Positions 1-7,066 of a DNA stretch of 8,296 bases are shown here, piece by piece (position 1 is the stretch's first letter; each line of letters begins with the position of its first letter). The notes beneath the pieces are model-generated. The model searched no databases, was not told the DNA's origin, and worked only from the letters and a program-made list of their open reading frames with translations. This DNA comes from Rickettsiales bacterium (lineage in GTDB: Bacteria; Pseudomonadota; Alphaproteobacteria; TMED127), in assembly GCA_002706585.1 (NCBI GenBank), contig PALU01000018.1, positions 1 through 8,296 of the forward strand, written 5' to 3'. The translations under genes and the position numbers were made by a program.

Positions 1-34
1 GCACCATTGGTTTCTTTCAAATTTTAATTTTTTT

Positions 35-787
35 TTATTTTTTTTTTTTTTTTTTTAACTTACCGTAATTTGTAAAAGTAGGATTATAAATTTCATTTTT
101 TTTTCTTTGACTGGTATAATAATACAAATTTAGAACTTTTCTAAATGTGCTTTTATCCCCATTAACTGGATTTGGGTGACCATGATAGGATAGAGCGCTA
201 GTATTAAATATTACACAACTATTAAAATCGGGCTTATACTCTATAATTTTTTTATTCTTATTTTTGTTCCATAATTCTAAATATCCACCAAATTCTTTTT
301 TCCAATTTTTTGATAAATATATTAATACATTAACTCTACGATGTAATTGAAGCTTGTGATGCCAATTAAAATCAGTGTGAATATTTAAAAAACCTCCCTT
401 TTTTGAAGAGTGAATACCTCCACCTAGAAAATATGGATCTGGTATTAAATTTTCTATGCCTGTTAAAGTTTCTAAAAACAAAAGAAATTGTCTTGAATTA
501 AATTCTCTAAATATACTTCTAAATAATAAAGGAAAGTTTCTTTCATCCTGTATTGATTTTTTTAAATTTGAATTTTTTGTTGTGTTAAAATTTTTATAAG
601 CAAACCATTTACCTTTGTAATAATCTGGAAATAATTGATTTAAATCGTTCGCAATTTCTTTTTTTAAAAAATTTTTAAATTTTATATTTGGAAAAGGTTT
701 AGCTTTTCTATATTTTTTTTCATGTTTTATAGATAATTTTTGATATTTTTTACTATCAAATAAACCAATTGATTTTGATATATCCAT
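35..787 (-). CDS. 2-oxoglutarate/Fe(II)-dependent oxygenase (prolyl-hydroxylase-like fold)
   Basis: Probable cytoplasmic 2OG-Fe(II) dioxygenase (2OG-FeII_Oxy_3-like), 250 residues from the ATG at 787. The double-stranded beta-helix motifs are in order: HTD (H137, D139) as the first two iron ligands, the conserved GGYLELW segment near 167-173, SYHGHP at 201-206 supplying the distal histidine (H202 or H204), and R216 in TFRKVLNLYYY as the likely 2-oxoglutarate anchor. All metal and cosubstrate residues are therefore present. The 'YHGHP...R...LYYYT' signature is typical of oxygenases found in polysaccharide clusters; the substrate is unknown, perhaps a sugar, lipid or glycan intermediate. A TTG at 805 would overlap the upstream epimerase's TGA (TTGA) and add six residues. 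I prefer the ATG, 14 nt after that stop. The C-terminus is six lysines read from a 19-nt A run (sense), so the true end is uncertain: one base fewer leaves the frame open to the window edge. It is the last gene of the left minus block. Confidence 0.85.
   Translation of the reverse strand: MDISKSIGLFDSKKYQKLSIKHEKKYRKAKPFPNIKFKNFLKKEIANDLNQLFPDYYKGKWFAYKNFNTTKNSNLKKSIQDERNFPLLFRSIFREFNSRQFLLFLETLTGIENLIPDPYFLGGGIHSSKKGGFLNIHTDFNWHHKLQLHRRVNVLIYLSKNWKKEFGGYLELWNKNKNKKIIEYKPDFNSCVIFNTSALSYHGHPNPVNGDKSTFRKVLNLYYYTSQRKKNEIYNPTFTNYGKLKKKKKK
38..56. repeat. 19-nt T homopolymer at the 3' end of the oxygenase gene
   Basis: A run of 19 T on the plus strand, followed on its left by one A and nine more T (28-36). 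In the oxygenase mRNA it is poly(A) that encodes the last six lysines just before the TAA. It is the longest single-base run in the window. Its length fixes the reading frame, and so the stop used, of the oxygenase. Confidence 0.95.
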
Positions 788-801
788 ATTAATATTTACT
801 T

Positions 802-1683
802 TCAATTATTATTTACAAAATGTAAAATATAATCCTTGATATCTTTTTTCGCTTTAATATTTATTATTTTATTTCCTTTATTTTTTTGAACAACTGAAGA
901 TTTATATCTTTCACCTTTTCTTTGAGGTATAAACTTTATTGCATGATTGAATAATTTAGCAATTTGAATTATTGAATATGATCTTTCAAAAGAAATACTA
1001 TACTGTTTATATTTTTTTTGTCTAAAAACAAACATGCAAGCTTCAATTGTATCATCAATGTGTGTAAATAATCTTCTTTGTGTGCCAGGTCTCACAACAG
1101 TTATAGGAACCTTTTTTTTATATTGATTTTCAAAAATTCCTATAACTGTTGCCATAAAACCTTTTGATATTTGGTCTATACCATAGACATTATAAAAATA
1201 TATTATATCAAATTTAAAATTAAACCATTTTTTAAAATTATTTAAAAGTTCAATATTGATTGTCTTACTAAAAGCATAAGGTGAAAGATCTGCGTCTTTA
1301 CCTCTATTACCAAGTGCTGCAGAAGTTGCCGAATATATAAATCTGATTTTATTTTTTTTACAAAAATTAATTACTTCAAATGTTCCAGCAAGATTAGATC
1401 TAAAACACTGATTGGTTAAAAAAAAACTTTGATGAATTCTTGCAAATTCTCCAAAATGAAAGGTGCAAAAAATATTTTTTTTATATTTATCTAAAATTTT
1501 TGTAGTATTTATCGTATGCCCATTTATGTATTTAATTCTTTTATTAAAATAATGATTTTTTTTTAAACCTGTGGAATAATCGTCAAGACTTATTACATTG
1601 TAAGATGTTTCATCGATTATTTTTTTTATTAAATTTGATCCAATAAAACCAGCACCACCTGTTACAAGAATTATTTTTTTCAT
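802..1683 (-). CDS. NAD-dependent epimerase/dehydratase, UDP-glucose 4-epimerase-like (extended SDR)
   Basis: Extended short-chain dehydrogenase of 293 residues, slightly shorter than a typical GalE (about 330-340). The Rossmann glycine motif GGAGFIG is at 9-15, and the acidic D34 at the end of strand beta-2 suggests NAD rather than NADP. The catalytic pair YAFSK is at Y136/K140, and T120 stands where GalE has its catalytic serine. HFGEFARIHQS (76-86) corresponds to the HLAA.....S segment of GalE, FYNVYG (163-168) to the substrate-side motif, and GTQRRLFTHIDD (200-211) to the conserved nucleotide-sugar-binding stretch. It probably epimerises or dehydrates a nucleotide sugar in the cytoplasm, but the exact sugar cannot be told. 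It starts 58 nt after the membrane glycosyltransferase and is followed at once by the oxygenase, so the left block is probably an operon. No Shine-Dalgarno sequence precedes the ATG. Confidence 0.88.
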   Translation of the reverse strand: MKKIILVTGGAGFIGSNLIKKIIDETSYNVISLDDYSTGLKKNHYFNKRIKYINGHTINTTKILDKYKKNIFCTFHFGEFARIHQSFFLTNQCFRSNLAGTFEVINFCKKNKIRFIYSATSAALGNRGKDADLSPYAFSKTINIELLNNFKKWFNFKFDIIYFYNVYGIDQISKGFMATVIGIFENQYKKKVPITVVRPGTQRRLFTHIDDTIEACMFVFRQKKYKQYSISFERSYSIIQIAKLFNHAIKFIPQRKGERYKSSVVQKNKGNKIINIKAKKDIKDYILHFVNNN

Positions 1684-1694
1684 AAAGTCAACAA

Positions 1695-1722
1695 TCTATA
1701 CTTATATTTAAAGAATGATCAA
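1695..1722 (-). promoter_or_regulatory. Possible sigma70-type promoter before the epimerase gene
   Basis: The 58-nt gap between the membrane glycosyltransferase and the epimerase holds, on the minus strand, TTGATC (1722-1717) and TATAGA (1700-1695) separated by 16 nt. Each matches four of six consensus positions. A start just downstream would give a leader under about 10 nt. In DNA this AT-rich such matches arise easily by chance, so this is a weak call; read-through from the upstream gene is equally possible. Nothing else stands out in the gap. Confidence 0.25.
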
Positions 1723-1741
1723 TTAGATATAAATTAATATT

Positions 1742-3187
1742 TTAATTATCACTACAATTTTTTAATTTATATAAATTAAAATTTACAAACTTGTTAATTA
1801 AATCTACATCAGAATATTTAACAATCAATCCTGATTGATTTAGTAAGACTTTTTCAGAATCTAGATTTTGAGTAAAAATATCTGTTAAATAACATATATT
1901 ATTTATTACTAAGTAATTGGAAAGATTTTGGTTCAAAAGATTATTTGCATATTCAAAACTATTTACTCTACCATCACCGTTTATAACTCGTATATTAGAA
2001 TAATAACCCAAATGACCAGCTAGATCATATTGATAAATTTTTGAGTTATCTGGTAAATATTTTTCAATTTGTTTAATTTCTCCTATGTACCCCTTTCTAA
2101 AATCAAAATATTTATAAGAATTGTAAAATTTTCCAAAAAACAACATGGTTATAAATATATAAAAAGCTGTAATCGATCCAATTTTAAAAATTTCTTTAAA
2201 ATCACATAGTTTAATAACAATGAATAAAGATCCAAACATTACAGAATAATACCAAGTATCAATGTAATTTAAAAAAAGCTGTATGAAAAAATATGAATAT
2301 AATCCTAAAAAAAAACCATAAAAAAGGTCAGATTGTTTTCTTTTGAAAAAAAAAATATTTATTAAAAATATAAAAAAAATTAAAACTAACAAATACCCTC
2401 TCATTTTAAGTGTCAACCAGCCCAACGGAAAGATATTTGAATAAAAAGTGTTTTTAACAATTCTATGTTCCATTGTATTGGTTATGTTTTGATTCATCTT
2501 TACATAAGACGATACCGAATAGAATTCACCTGCCACAAGATAGAAAATTAAAAAATTAAAAATTAGACCAAAAAATAGTGCTATTAATAAAAAAAAATAA
2601 AACTTATCTCTAGTTTTTATGAATAATATGAGTGGGATAAAACCAACCAAAGCAATTGCATCTATTCTAGCTAATGGAACTAGAAAAAAAGACAAAATTA
2701 ATAAATATGAAAACTTTTTTTCATTTTGAAAATTAATTATTTCTTTATAGATTATAAATAATAAAATAATTACACTAACATTTTCCATTAATATGTATCC
2801 TGAAACAAAAATTCCTAATAAAATAAAAATGTCTAAAGCTTTTAAAGAATAATATTTAAAAAAAATAAAAATGATCAAGAGATAAACAAAAATATGACCC
2901 ATTAAATGGTGTTGTTTCAATTCTGTAAAAAAAGATAAGATTAAAGAGGTAAATGAAAGTATGGCAATCCATAAAATATGGTAACTGTTTGTTAAGTTCA
3001 ACCCATCCCATGATGAAAAATGATTTACACCTATATTGTATGCAATTTGAGTATAAAAATATGAGTCATCTGCCATAAAACTCATAGGATAAAAAGTAAA
3101 AAATTCCCAAAAATACTTAACTAAAATCAAAAAAATTATAATATAACTAATGCTAAATAATAATGGCTTTTTAATTTGTATGTTCAT
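1742..3187 (-). CDS. Polytopic GT-C-type membrane glycosyltransferase
   Basis: Integral membrane protein of 481 residues with roughly ten to twelve hydrophobic helices, from 9-26 to about 335-352, and a soluble C-terminal tail of about 125 residues. The family hallmarks are visible. An acidic pair D40-D41 lies in the first outer loop (ADDSYFYTQIAYNI), where GT-C enzymes keep their catalytic or metal-binding acidic residues. Other marks are DGLNLTNSYHILW at 61-73, PLARIDA at 171-177 and WYY at 312-314. The tail carries YDLAGHLGYYSN and INGDGRVNSFEY (387-413), typical of this ArnT/PMT-like group. Such enzymes take a sugar from a polyprenyl-phosphate donor on the periplasmic side and add it to a glycan or lipid; the acceptor here is unknown. 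It is the first gene of the left minus block, starts 37 nt from the divergent GT2 gene, and has no visible ribosome binding site. The fold assignment is fairly secure, the substrate is not. Confidence 0.8.
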   Translation of the reverse strand: MNIQIKKPLLFSISYIIIFLILVKYFWEFFTFYPMSFMADDSYFYTQIAYNIGVNHFSSWDGLNLTNSYHILWIAILSFTSLILSFFTELKQHHLMGHIFVYLLIIFIFFKYYSLKALDIFILLGIFVSGYILMENVSVIILLFIIYKEIINFQNEKKFSYLLILSFFLVPLARIDAIALVGFIPLILFIKTRDKFYFFLLIALFFGLIFNFLIFYLVAGEFYSVSSYVKMNQNITNTMEHRIVKNTFYSNIFPLGWLTLKMRGYLLVLIFFIFLINIFFFKRKQSDLFYGFFLGLYSYFFIQLFLNYIDTWYYSVMFGSLFIVIKLCDFKEIFKIGSITAFYIFITMLFFGKFYNSYKYFDFRKGYIGEIKQIEKYLPDNSKIYQYDLAGHLGYYSNIRVINGDGRVNSFEYANNLLNQNLSNYLVINNICYLTDIFTQNLDSEKVLLNQSGLIVKYSDVDLINKFVNFNLYKLKNCSDN

Positions 3188-3224
3188 AAATCAAAATTGA
3201 TAAATTTAAAAATAACATATTCAT
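3188..3224. promoter_or_regulatory. Divergent intergenic region, likely back-to-back promoters
   Basis: These 37 nt separate two start codons facing away from each other, so the promoters of both the left minus block and the middle plus block must lie in or around them, partly overlapping coding sequence. The spacer is almost entirely A and T. A weak plus-strand pair, TTGTAT at 3176-3181 and GATAAA at 3199-3204 with a 17-nt gap, is the best I can find. I see no clear operator palindrome. The call rests on gene arrangement rather than on convincing boxes. Confidence 0.35.
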
Positions 3225-3947
3225 ATGAGCTATACAATTGATATATTTTTACCAGTCATTGATGAAACATTTAGTATAGAAAAAACTATTTCTGAAATTG
3301 AAAAAAAATCTTCCAAATATACAAAAAAGTATTTGATAACTATTTCAAAATCAAAAACTACTTTTAAAAGTTTAAAAAAAATAAAAACTTTAAAAAAGAA
3401 ATATAAAAAAAAAATTAAAGTTATATACCAAGAAAAACCATTTCTTGGTGGTGCTCTCTTAACTGCTATTAAACATATTAAATCTAGTCATTTTGTTCTT
3501 ATGGCTAGTGATCTAGAGACTAATCCAAGATTTTTACACAAACTTAGAATTAAATCTCAAAAATATCAAAATAAAATTATTGTTGCCTCAAGATGGAAAG
3601 ATGAAAATAGTTTTCAAGGTTATAATTTTATTAAATTAATTTTAAATAAAATTTTTCAAATTTTTTTTTCATTTCTTTATAAAACAAAACTAACAGATTT
3701 AACATTTGGATATAGGATATATCCAAGTAATATTATTAAAAAAATTAAACTTAGAGAATTAAAGCATCCAATATTATTAGAGACTTTAATAATCCCCCTA
3801 AAATTGGGAATTAATGTTATAGAAATTAAAAGTAATTGGAAAAATAGGCTTGAAGGTAAATCACATAATCCCTTTTTAAATAATTTCTTATATGTTAAGA
3901 CAGGCATAAAGGTATTCTTTTCAAATAAAAAAAATTTAATTTTATAA
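3225..3947 (+). CDS. Family 2 glycosyltransferase ('MASDLET' subgroup)
   Basis: Soluble GT-A-fold glycosyltransferase of 240 residues with no transmembrane helix. The first strand IDIFLPVIDET (5-15) replaces the usual 'P..NE' opening. The donor region contains KPFLGGALLTAI (71-82), matching the G.GGA..AG loop of dolichyl-phosphate mannose synthases. MASDLETNP (93-101) supplies D96 and E98 as a D-x-E form of the metal-binding DxD. SRWKDENSFQGY (122-133), LTDLTFGYRIYP (156-167) and HPILLETLIIPL (181-192) follow in the order known for this subgroup. It probably transfers a sugar from a nucleotide donor to a polyprenyl phosphate or glycan at the inner face of the membrane. It heads the plus block, and its stop is 1 nt before the next ATG, so the two are likely translationally coupled. 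Donor and acceptor are unknown. Confidence 0.85.
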   Translation: MSYTIDIFLPVIDETFSIEKTISEIEKKSSKYTKKYLITISKSKTTFKSLKKIKTLKKKYKKKIKVIYQEKPFLGGALLTAIKHIKSSHFVLMASDLETNPRFLHKLRIKSQKYQNKIIVASRWKDENSFQGYNFIKLILNKIFQIFFSFLYKTKLTDLTFGYRIYPSNIIKKIKLRELKHPILLETLIIPLKLGINVIEIKSNWKNRLEGKSHNPFLNNFLYVKTGIKVFFSNKKNLIL

Positions 3948-3948
3948 A

Positions 3949-4863
3949 ATGAATAAATTTATAGTTTGTACCTCTATCAATAAACCTACAGAGGCTATAA
4001 AAAAATTTGACTCCATGCCAGATTGGAAATTGGTAGTAGTTGGAGATAAAAAAACACCTAAAAATTATAAGTTAAAAAATGGGATATATTTATCACCCCA
4101 GCGGCAAGAAAAAATTGATAAAAAACTATCTAATTTAATTGGCTGGAATTGTATACAAAGAAGAAATTTCGGAATTTTATATGCATCAAAAAACAATGCA
4201 GATGTAGTAGCTGTAGTTGATGATGATAATATACCCTATAAAAATTGGGGTAAAAATTTATTAATTAATAAAAAGGTTAAAAATAATTTTTATCAAACAA
4301 AATCTTTAGCTTTTGATCCAATTTCAGCGACAAACCACAATAAGTTATGGCATAGAGGTTATCCTATACAGATTTTGAATCAAAGAGCAAAAAAAACTAA
4401 AAAAAGGAAATTTATAAAAGCAGATATTCAAGCAGACTTTTGGAATGGAGATCCGGATATTGATGCTATCTGTAGAATGGAACACCACCCAATATGTAAT
4501 TTTAAAGACAAATATTTTCCTTTTTCATCCAATAAGGTTTCTCCTTTTAACTCTCAAAATACCTTCTTAACAAAAAAAGTTCTTCCTCATTATTTTTTAT
4601 TTCCTCACATAGGCAGAATGGACGATATATGGGCCTCATTTTACGTTTTTTTTAAAGGATTTAAAGTTGTGTATAACAAAGCATCAGTATTTCAAAAAAG
4701 AAATCAGCATGATTTAACAACGGATATGCTTAAGGAGTATATAGGATATGAAAATAATCTTAGTTTAATTAAAGATTTAAATAAAAATTCAAACAAAATA
4801 TTTAATTATATCCCAAAAAAGTCAAAATTAGCATTTTTACAATATCAATCTCATTTTAAATAG
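3949..4863 (+). CDS. STELLO/DUF288-like glycosyltransferase
   Basis: Protein of 304 residues that resembles the DUF288 (STELLO) domain, a GT-A-like fold first described in eukaryotic proteins and also found in bacteria. The N-terminus has CTSINKPTEAIKKF (7-20), then LVVVGDKKTP (28-37), then QRRNFG (70-75). An acidic cluster DDDN at 91-94 is the probable metal and nucleotide-sugar site. Further likely active-site segments are NGDPDIDAICR (166-176), SPFNSQNTF (198-206) and GRMDDIWAS (222-230). No signal peptide or membrane helix is visible, so it should work in the cytoplasm, in contrast to the membrane-anchored STELLO proteins of plants. It lies between a GT2 enzyme (1 nt gap) and an SDR epimerase (0 nt gap), so it may use the sugar that epimerase makes. 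A glycosyltransferase role is likely; the specificity is unknown. Confidence 0.72.
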   Translation: MNKFIVCTSINKPTEAIKKFDSMPDWKLVVVGDKKTPKNYKLKNGIYLSPQRQEKIDKKLSNLIGWNCIQRRNFGILYASKNNADVVAVVDDDNIPYKNWGKNLLINKKVKNNFYQTKSLAFDPISATNHNKLWHRGYPIQILNQRAKKTKKRKFIKADIQADFWNGDPDIDAICRMEHHPICNFKDKYFPFSSNKVSPFNSQNTFLTKKVLPHYFLFPHIGRMDDIWASFYVFFKGFKVVYNKASVFQKRNQHDLTTDMLKEYIGYENNLSLIKDLNKNSNKIFNYIPKKSKLAFLQYQSHFK

Positions 4864-5853
4864 ATGAATAAGAGAATTTTAATAACTGGAGCTGCTGGTT
4901 TCGTTGGAAGAAGATTGGTAAAGTTTATGCTTGATAAAGGATATTATGTTATTGCTGTTGACAACATAGCTCATCTCACTGGTGGGATAGATCCTAAAAA
5001 TGGCTGGCCACTATATAATCCTAAAGACTATAATAATTTTGAATTTTATAAAGAAGACTGTCGTGAGTGGTTTAAAAAAAATTATAATAAGAAATTTGAT
5101 TATGTATTTCATCTTGCTGCAATGGTAGGTGGTAGGGAAATCATCGAGAATAATCCTTTAACTGTAGCAGAAGATTTATCGATAGACAGTCATTTCTGGC
5201 AATGGTGCAGTAAATCTAAACCAATTAAAATTATTTGTTTTAGTTCCTCTGCTTGTTATCCTATAGAACTTCAAAAATTTAATAATTATAGATTATTAAA
5301 AGAAAACGATATTTCTTTTCAAAATAATATTGGAATGCCTGACATGACATATGGTTGGGCCAAATTAACATGCGAATATCTTGCTAATATAGCTTTTGAA
5401 AAATATAACTTAAAATCTGTATGTTATCGCCCATTTTCTGGATACGGAGAAGACCAAGATTTAAACTATCCTTTCCCAAGTATATGCAAAAGAATTTTAA
5501 AAAATAAAGATAAAGATTTAATTGAGGTATGGGGAAGTGGAAATCAAATGAGAGATTTTATATATATTGATGATTGTATTGAAGGAATGTATAAAACTAT
5601 GGATAAAATTAATGATGGATCTGCAATAAATTTATCTACTGGAAAATTTACTAGTTTTATTAATTTTACAAAACAAGCTTGTGATCTTCTTGGTTTAAAA
5701 CCAAAAATTACAGGGACTTCAAGCAAACCAGAGGGAGTTTTTGCTAGAGGTGGCGACACCACAAAACAAAAAAATCTTGGTTTTGAGTATAAAATAGAAC
5801 TTCAAGAAGGTATAAAAAAAACATTTAATTACTTTGAGAAAATTAATTTTTAA
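4864..5853 (+). CDS. NAD-dependent epimerase, GDP-mannose 3,5-epimerase-like (extended SDR)
   Basis: Extended SDR enzyme of 329 residues, a normal full length. It has the Rossmann motif GAAGFVG (9-15), D33 at the end of beta-2 for NAD, and AAMVGGREIIENNP (85-98) after beta-4. FSSSACYP (126-133) carries catalytic S129, and YGWAK supplies Y163/K167. YRPFSGYGEDQD (188-199) and WGSGNQMRDFIYIDDCIEG (223-241) closely follow the pattern of GDP-mannose 3,5-epimerases and related GDP-sugar enzymes. It should interconvert a nucleotide sugar in the cytoplasm. GDP-mannose is a reasonable but unproven substrate, and a UDP-sugar 4-epimerase is the main alternative. Its ATG directly follows the TAG of the STELLO-like gene with no spacer and no Shine-Dalgarno, which implies coupled translation. 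Its last 11 bp overlap the end of the convergent membrane-protein gene. Confidence 0.85.
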   Translation: MNKRILITGAAGFVGRRLVKFMLDKGYYVIAVDNIAHLTGGIDPKNGWPLYNPKDYNNFEFYKEDCREWFKKNYNKKFDYVFHLAAMVGGREIIENNPLTVAEDLSIDSHFWQWCSKSKPIKIICFSSSACYPIELQKFNNYRLLKENDISFQNNIGMPDMTYGWAKLTCEYLANIAFEKYNLKSVCYRPFSGYGEDQDLNYPFPSICKRILKNKDKDLIEVWGSGNQMRDFIYIDDCIEGMYKTMDKINDGSAINLSTGKFTSFINFTKQACDLLGLKPKITGTSSKPEGVFARGGDTTKQKNLGFEYKIELQEGIKKTFNYFEKINF

Positions 5854-7066
5854 TTTTATTTTCATATAACAATAAAGGTAAAAATATCCAAAATATTTTA
5901 AAATAATGAATATCTGTATTAATTGACTCCACTATTAAAAAAATAATAAGTGATAAAAAGTAATAATTTTTATTTTTATTATTTTGTCTTAAACAATAAT
6001 AAATTATGTAACTAAAAATTAATATGGATAAAATTCCATTATCTACAACCAATCCTAAAAATGAAGAATGGGGTTTATATCCAAAAATGAATTCATGATT
6101 ATCAATCTCTAGATTTTTAAATTGATCATAACCAATACCAGTAAAAAAATTTTGCTGGATAATTTTTAGACTTTTTAATTTTAATTGAGCATAATTTGAT
6201 TTATAAATGACAAAATACTTATTTTCATAAATGTGCGGTTCATTTTTATCTCTGTAATGAGAATTGTCATTTTGTCTAAAAAAATTTTCTTTTTTTGGCA
6301 CTACTATGAAATTAGTTAAAATATTGAATAGAACAATTATAATCAGAAAACCAAATAAATATGCCTTAATAAAATAATAATGTTTATTTATGATTATGTA
6401 TGGAATTATAAGCAAAGGTATGAAAAACATTAAACTTTTTGAAAATGTTAATAAAATTGCTATAAAAATTATAAGTAAGATAAATCTTTTATATTTAAAA
6501 TCAAAATTCTTGCTAATTAGATATCCAAAACTTAAAAAAAAGAACAACATATTCGGTGTTGGCATAAATCCAATTGATCTATATCTTTCAAAAATATAAA
6601 TTGGCCATCCTTCCTTATATTCAGTAAGATTAAGATCTACATTGAACTGAGCTAACGACCATCCTACAATTGTTATTAAAGAGAATAAAATTAATGAAAT
6701 AATCAAATATTTAATTATTTTATTTTTTCCTAAATCAAAAAACAAATTTTTAAATATTAAATATAAAAAAAATACATATGTAGAAGATATTACTCCAATT
6801 AGATTATTTTGATTGAAAAAAAATTGAAGTAAATTCAAAATGGGCCATGATAAAAAAACTAAATCATCTTTATTTAAATTTTTAAGTAATTTTTTTATGT
6901 CAAATAATAAGTATAATGAAAATAAAATAGAAAAAATTAATTCAGAACTTTTTATGAAGCTGTATCTCTCAAAAATTTCATATTTGTGAAAAAATAAAGA
7001 GAAAATAAATAAAAAAACAAACGAACTATATATTGTATATTTTAATTTTTCATTAAAATAAATCAT
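5843..7066 (-). CDS. O-antigen ligase/polymerase-like membrane protein (Wzy_C superfamily)
   Basis: Polytopic inner-membrane protein of 407 residues with about ten to twelve hydrophobic helices and one large hydrophilic periplasmic loop at roughly 257-334, the layout of WaaL ligases and Wzy polymerases. Family marks are RSIGFMPTPNML (163-174, with the R and PN common in these proteins), LTFSKS (206-211) where many members have 'SRG/SKS', GIGYDQF (310-316) in the periplasmic loop, and PHSSFLGLVVDNGILSIL (332-349) matching the 'PHN.yL....E.G..G' signature with H333. It would polymerise repeat units or join the finished glycan to a lipid or protein acceptor. Sequence reading alone cannot separate ligase from polymerase. 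Its ATG overlaps the upstream GT2 stop as ATGA. Its TAA lies inside the convergent epimerase gene. It is the last gene of the right minus block. Confidence 0.78.
   Translation of the reverse strand: MIYFNEKLKYTIYSSFVFLFIFSLFFHKYEIFERYSFIKSSELIFSILFSLYLLFDIKKLLKNLNKDDLVFLSWPILNLLQFFFNQNNLIGVISSTYVFFLYLIFKNLFFDLGKNKIIKYLIISLILFSLITIVGWSLAQFNVDLNLTEYKEGWPIYIFERYRSIGFMPTPNMLFFFLSFGYLISKNFDFKYKRFILLIIFIAILLTFSKSLMFFIPLLIIPYIIINKHYYFIKAYLFGFLIIIVLFNILTNFIVVPKKENFFRQNDNSHYRDKNEPHIYENKYFVIYKSNYAQLKLKSLKIIQQNFFTGIGYDQFKNLEIDNHEFIFGYKPHSSFLGLVVDNGILSILIFSYIIYYCLRQNNKNKNYYFLSLIIFLIVESINTDIHYFKIFWIFLPLLLYENKIKN

Noticed and set aside
1..7. Minus-strand ATG at 7-5 preceded by GAAAGAAACC, possible start of a next gene
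   Set aside because: Only seven bases remain in the window, so nothing can be supported.
28..56. T-rich stretch as an intrinsic terminator
   Set aside because: For the minus-strand genes the transcript carries A, not U, here, and there is no G/C hairpin beside it; no plus-strand gene ends nearby in the window.
3677..3907. Minus-strand open frame of 76 codons inside the first GT2 gene
   Set aside because: It lies wholly within a gene with clear GT2 motifs on the other strand and has no recognisable features of its own.
5544..5762. Minus-strand open frame of 72 codons inside the second epimerase gene
   Set aside because: Antisense shadow of a conserved SDR coding region; no start signal or family match.
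6390..6599. Plus-strand open frame of 69 codons inside the ligase-like gene
   Set aside because: Antisense shadow of hydrophobic helix codons; no independent evidence.
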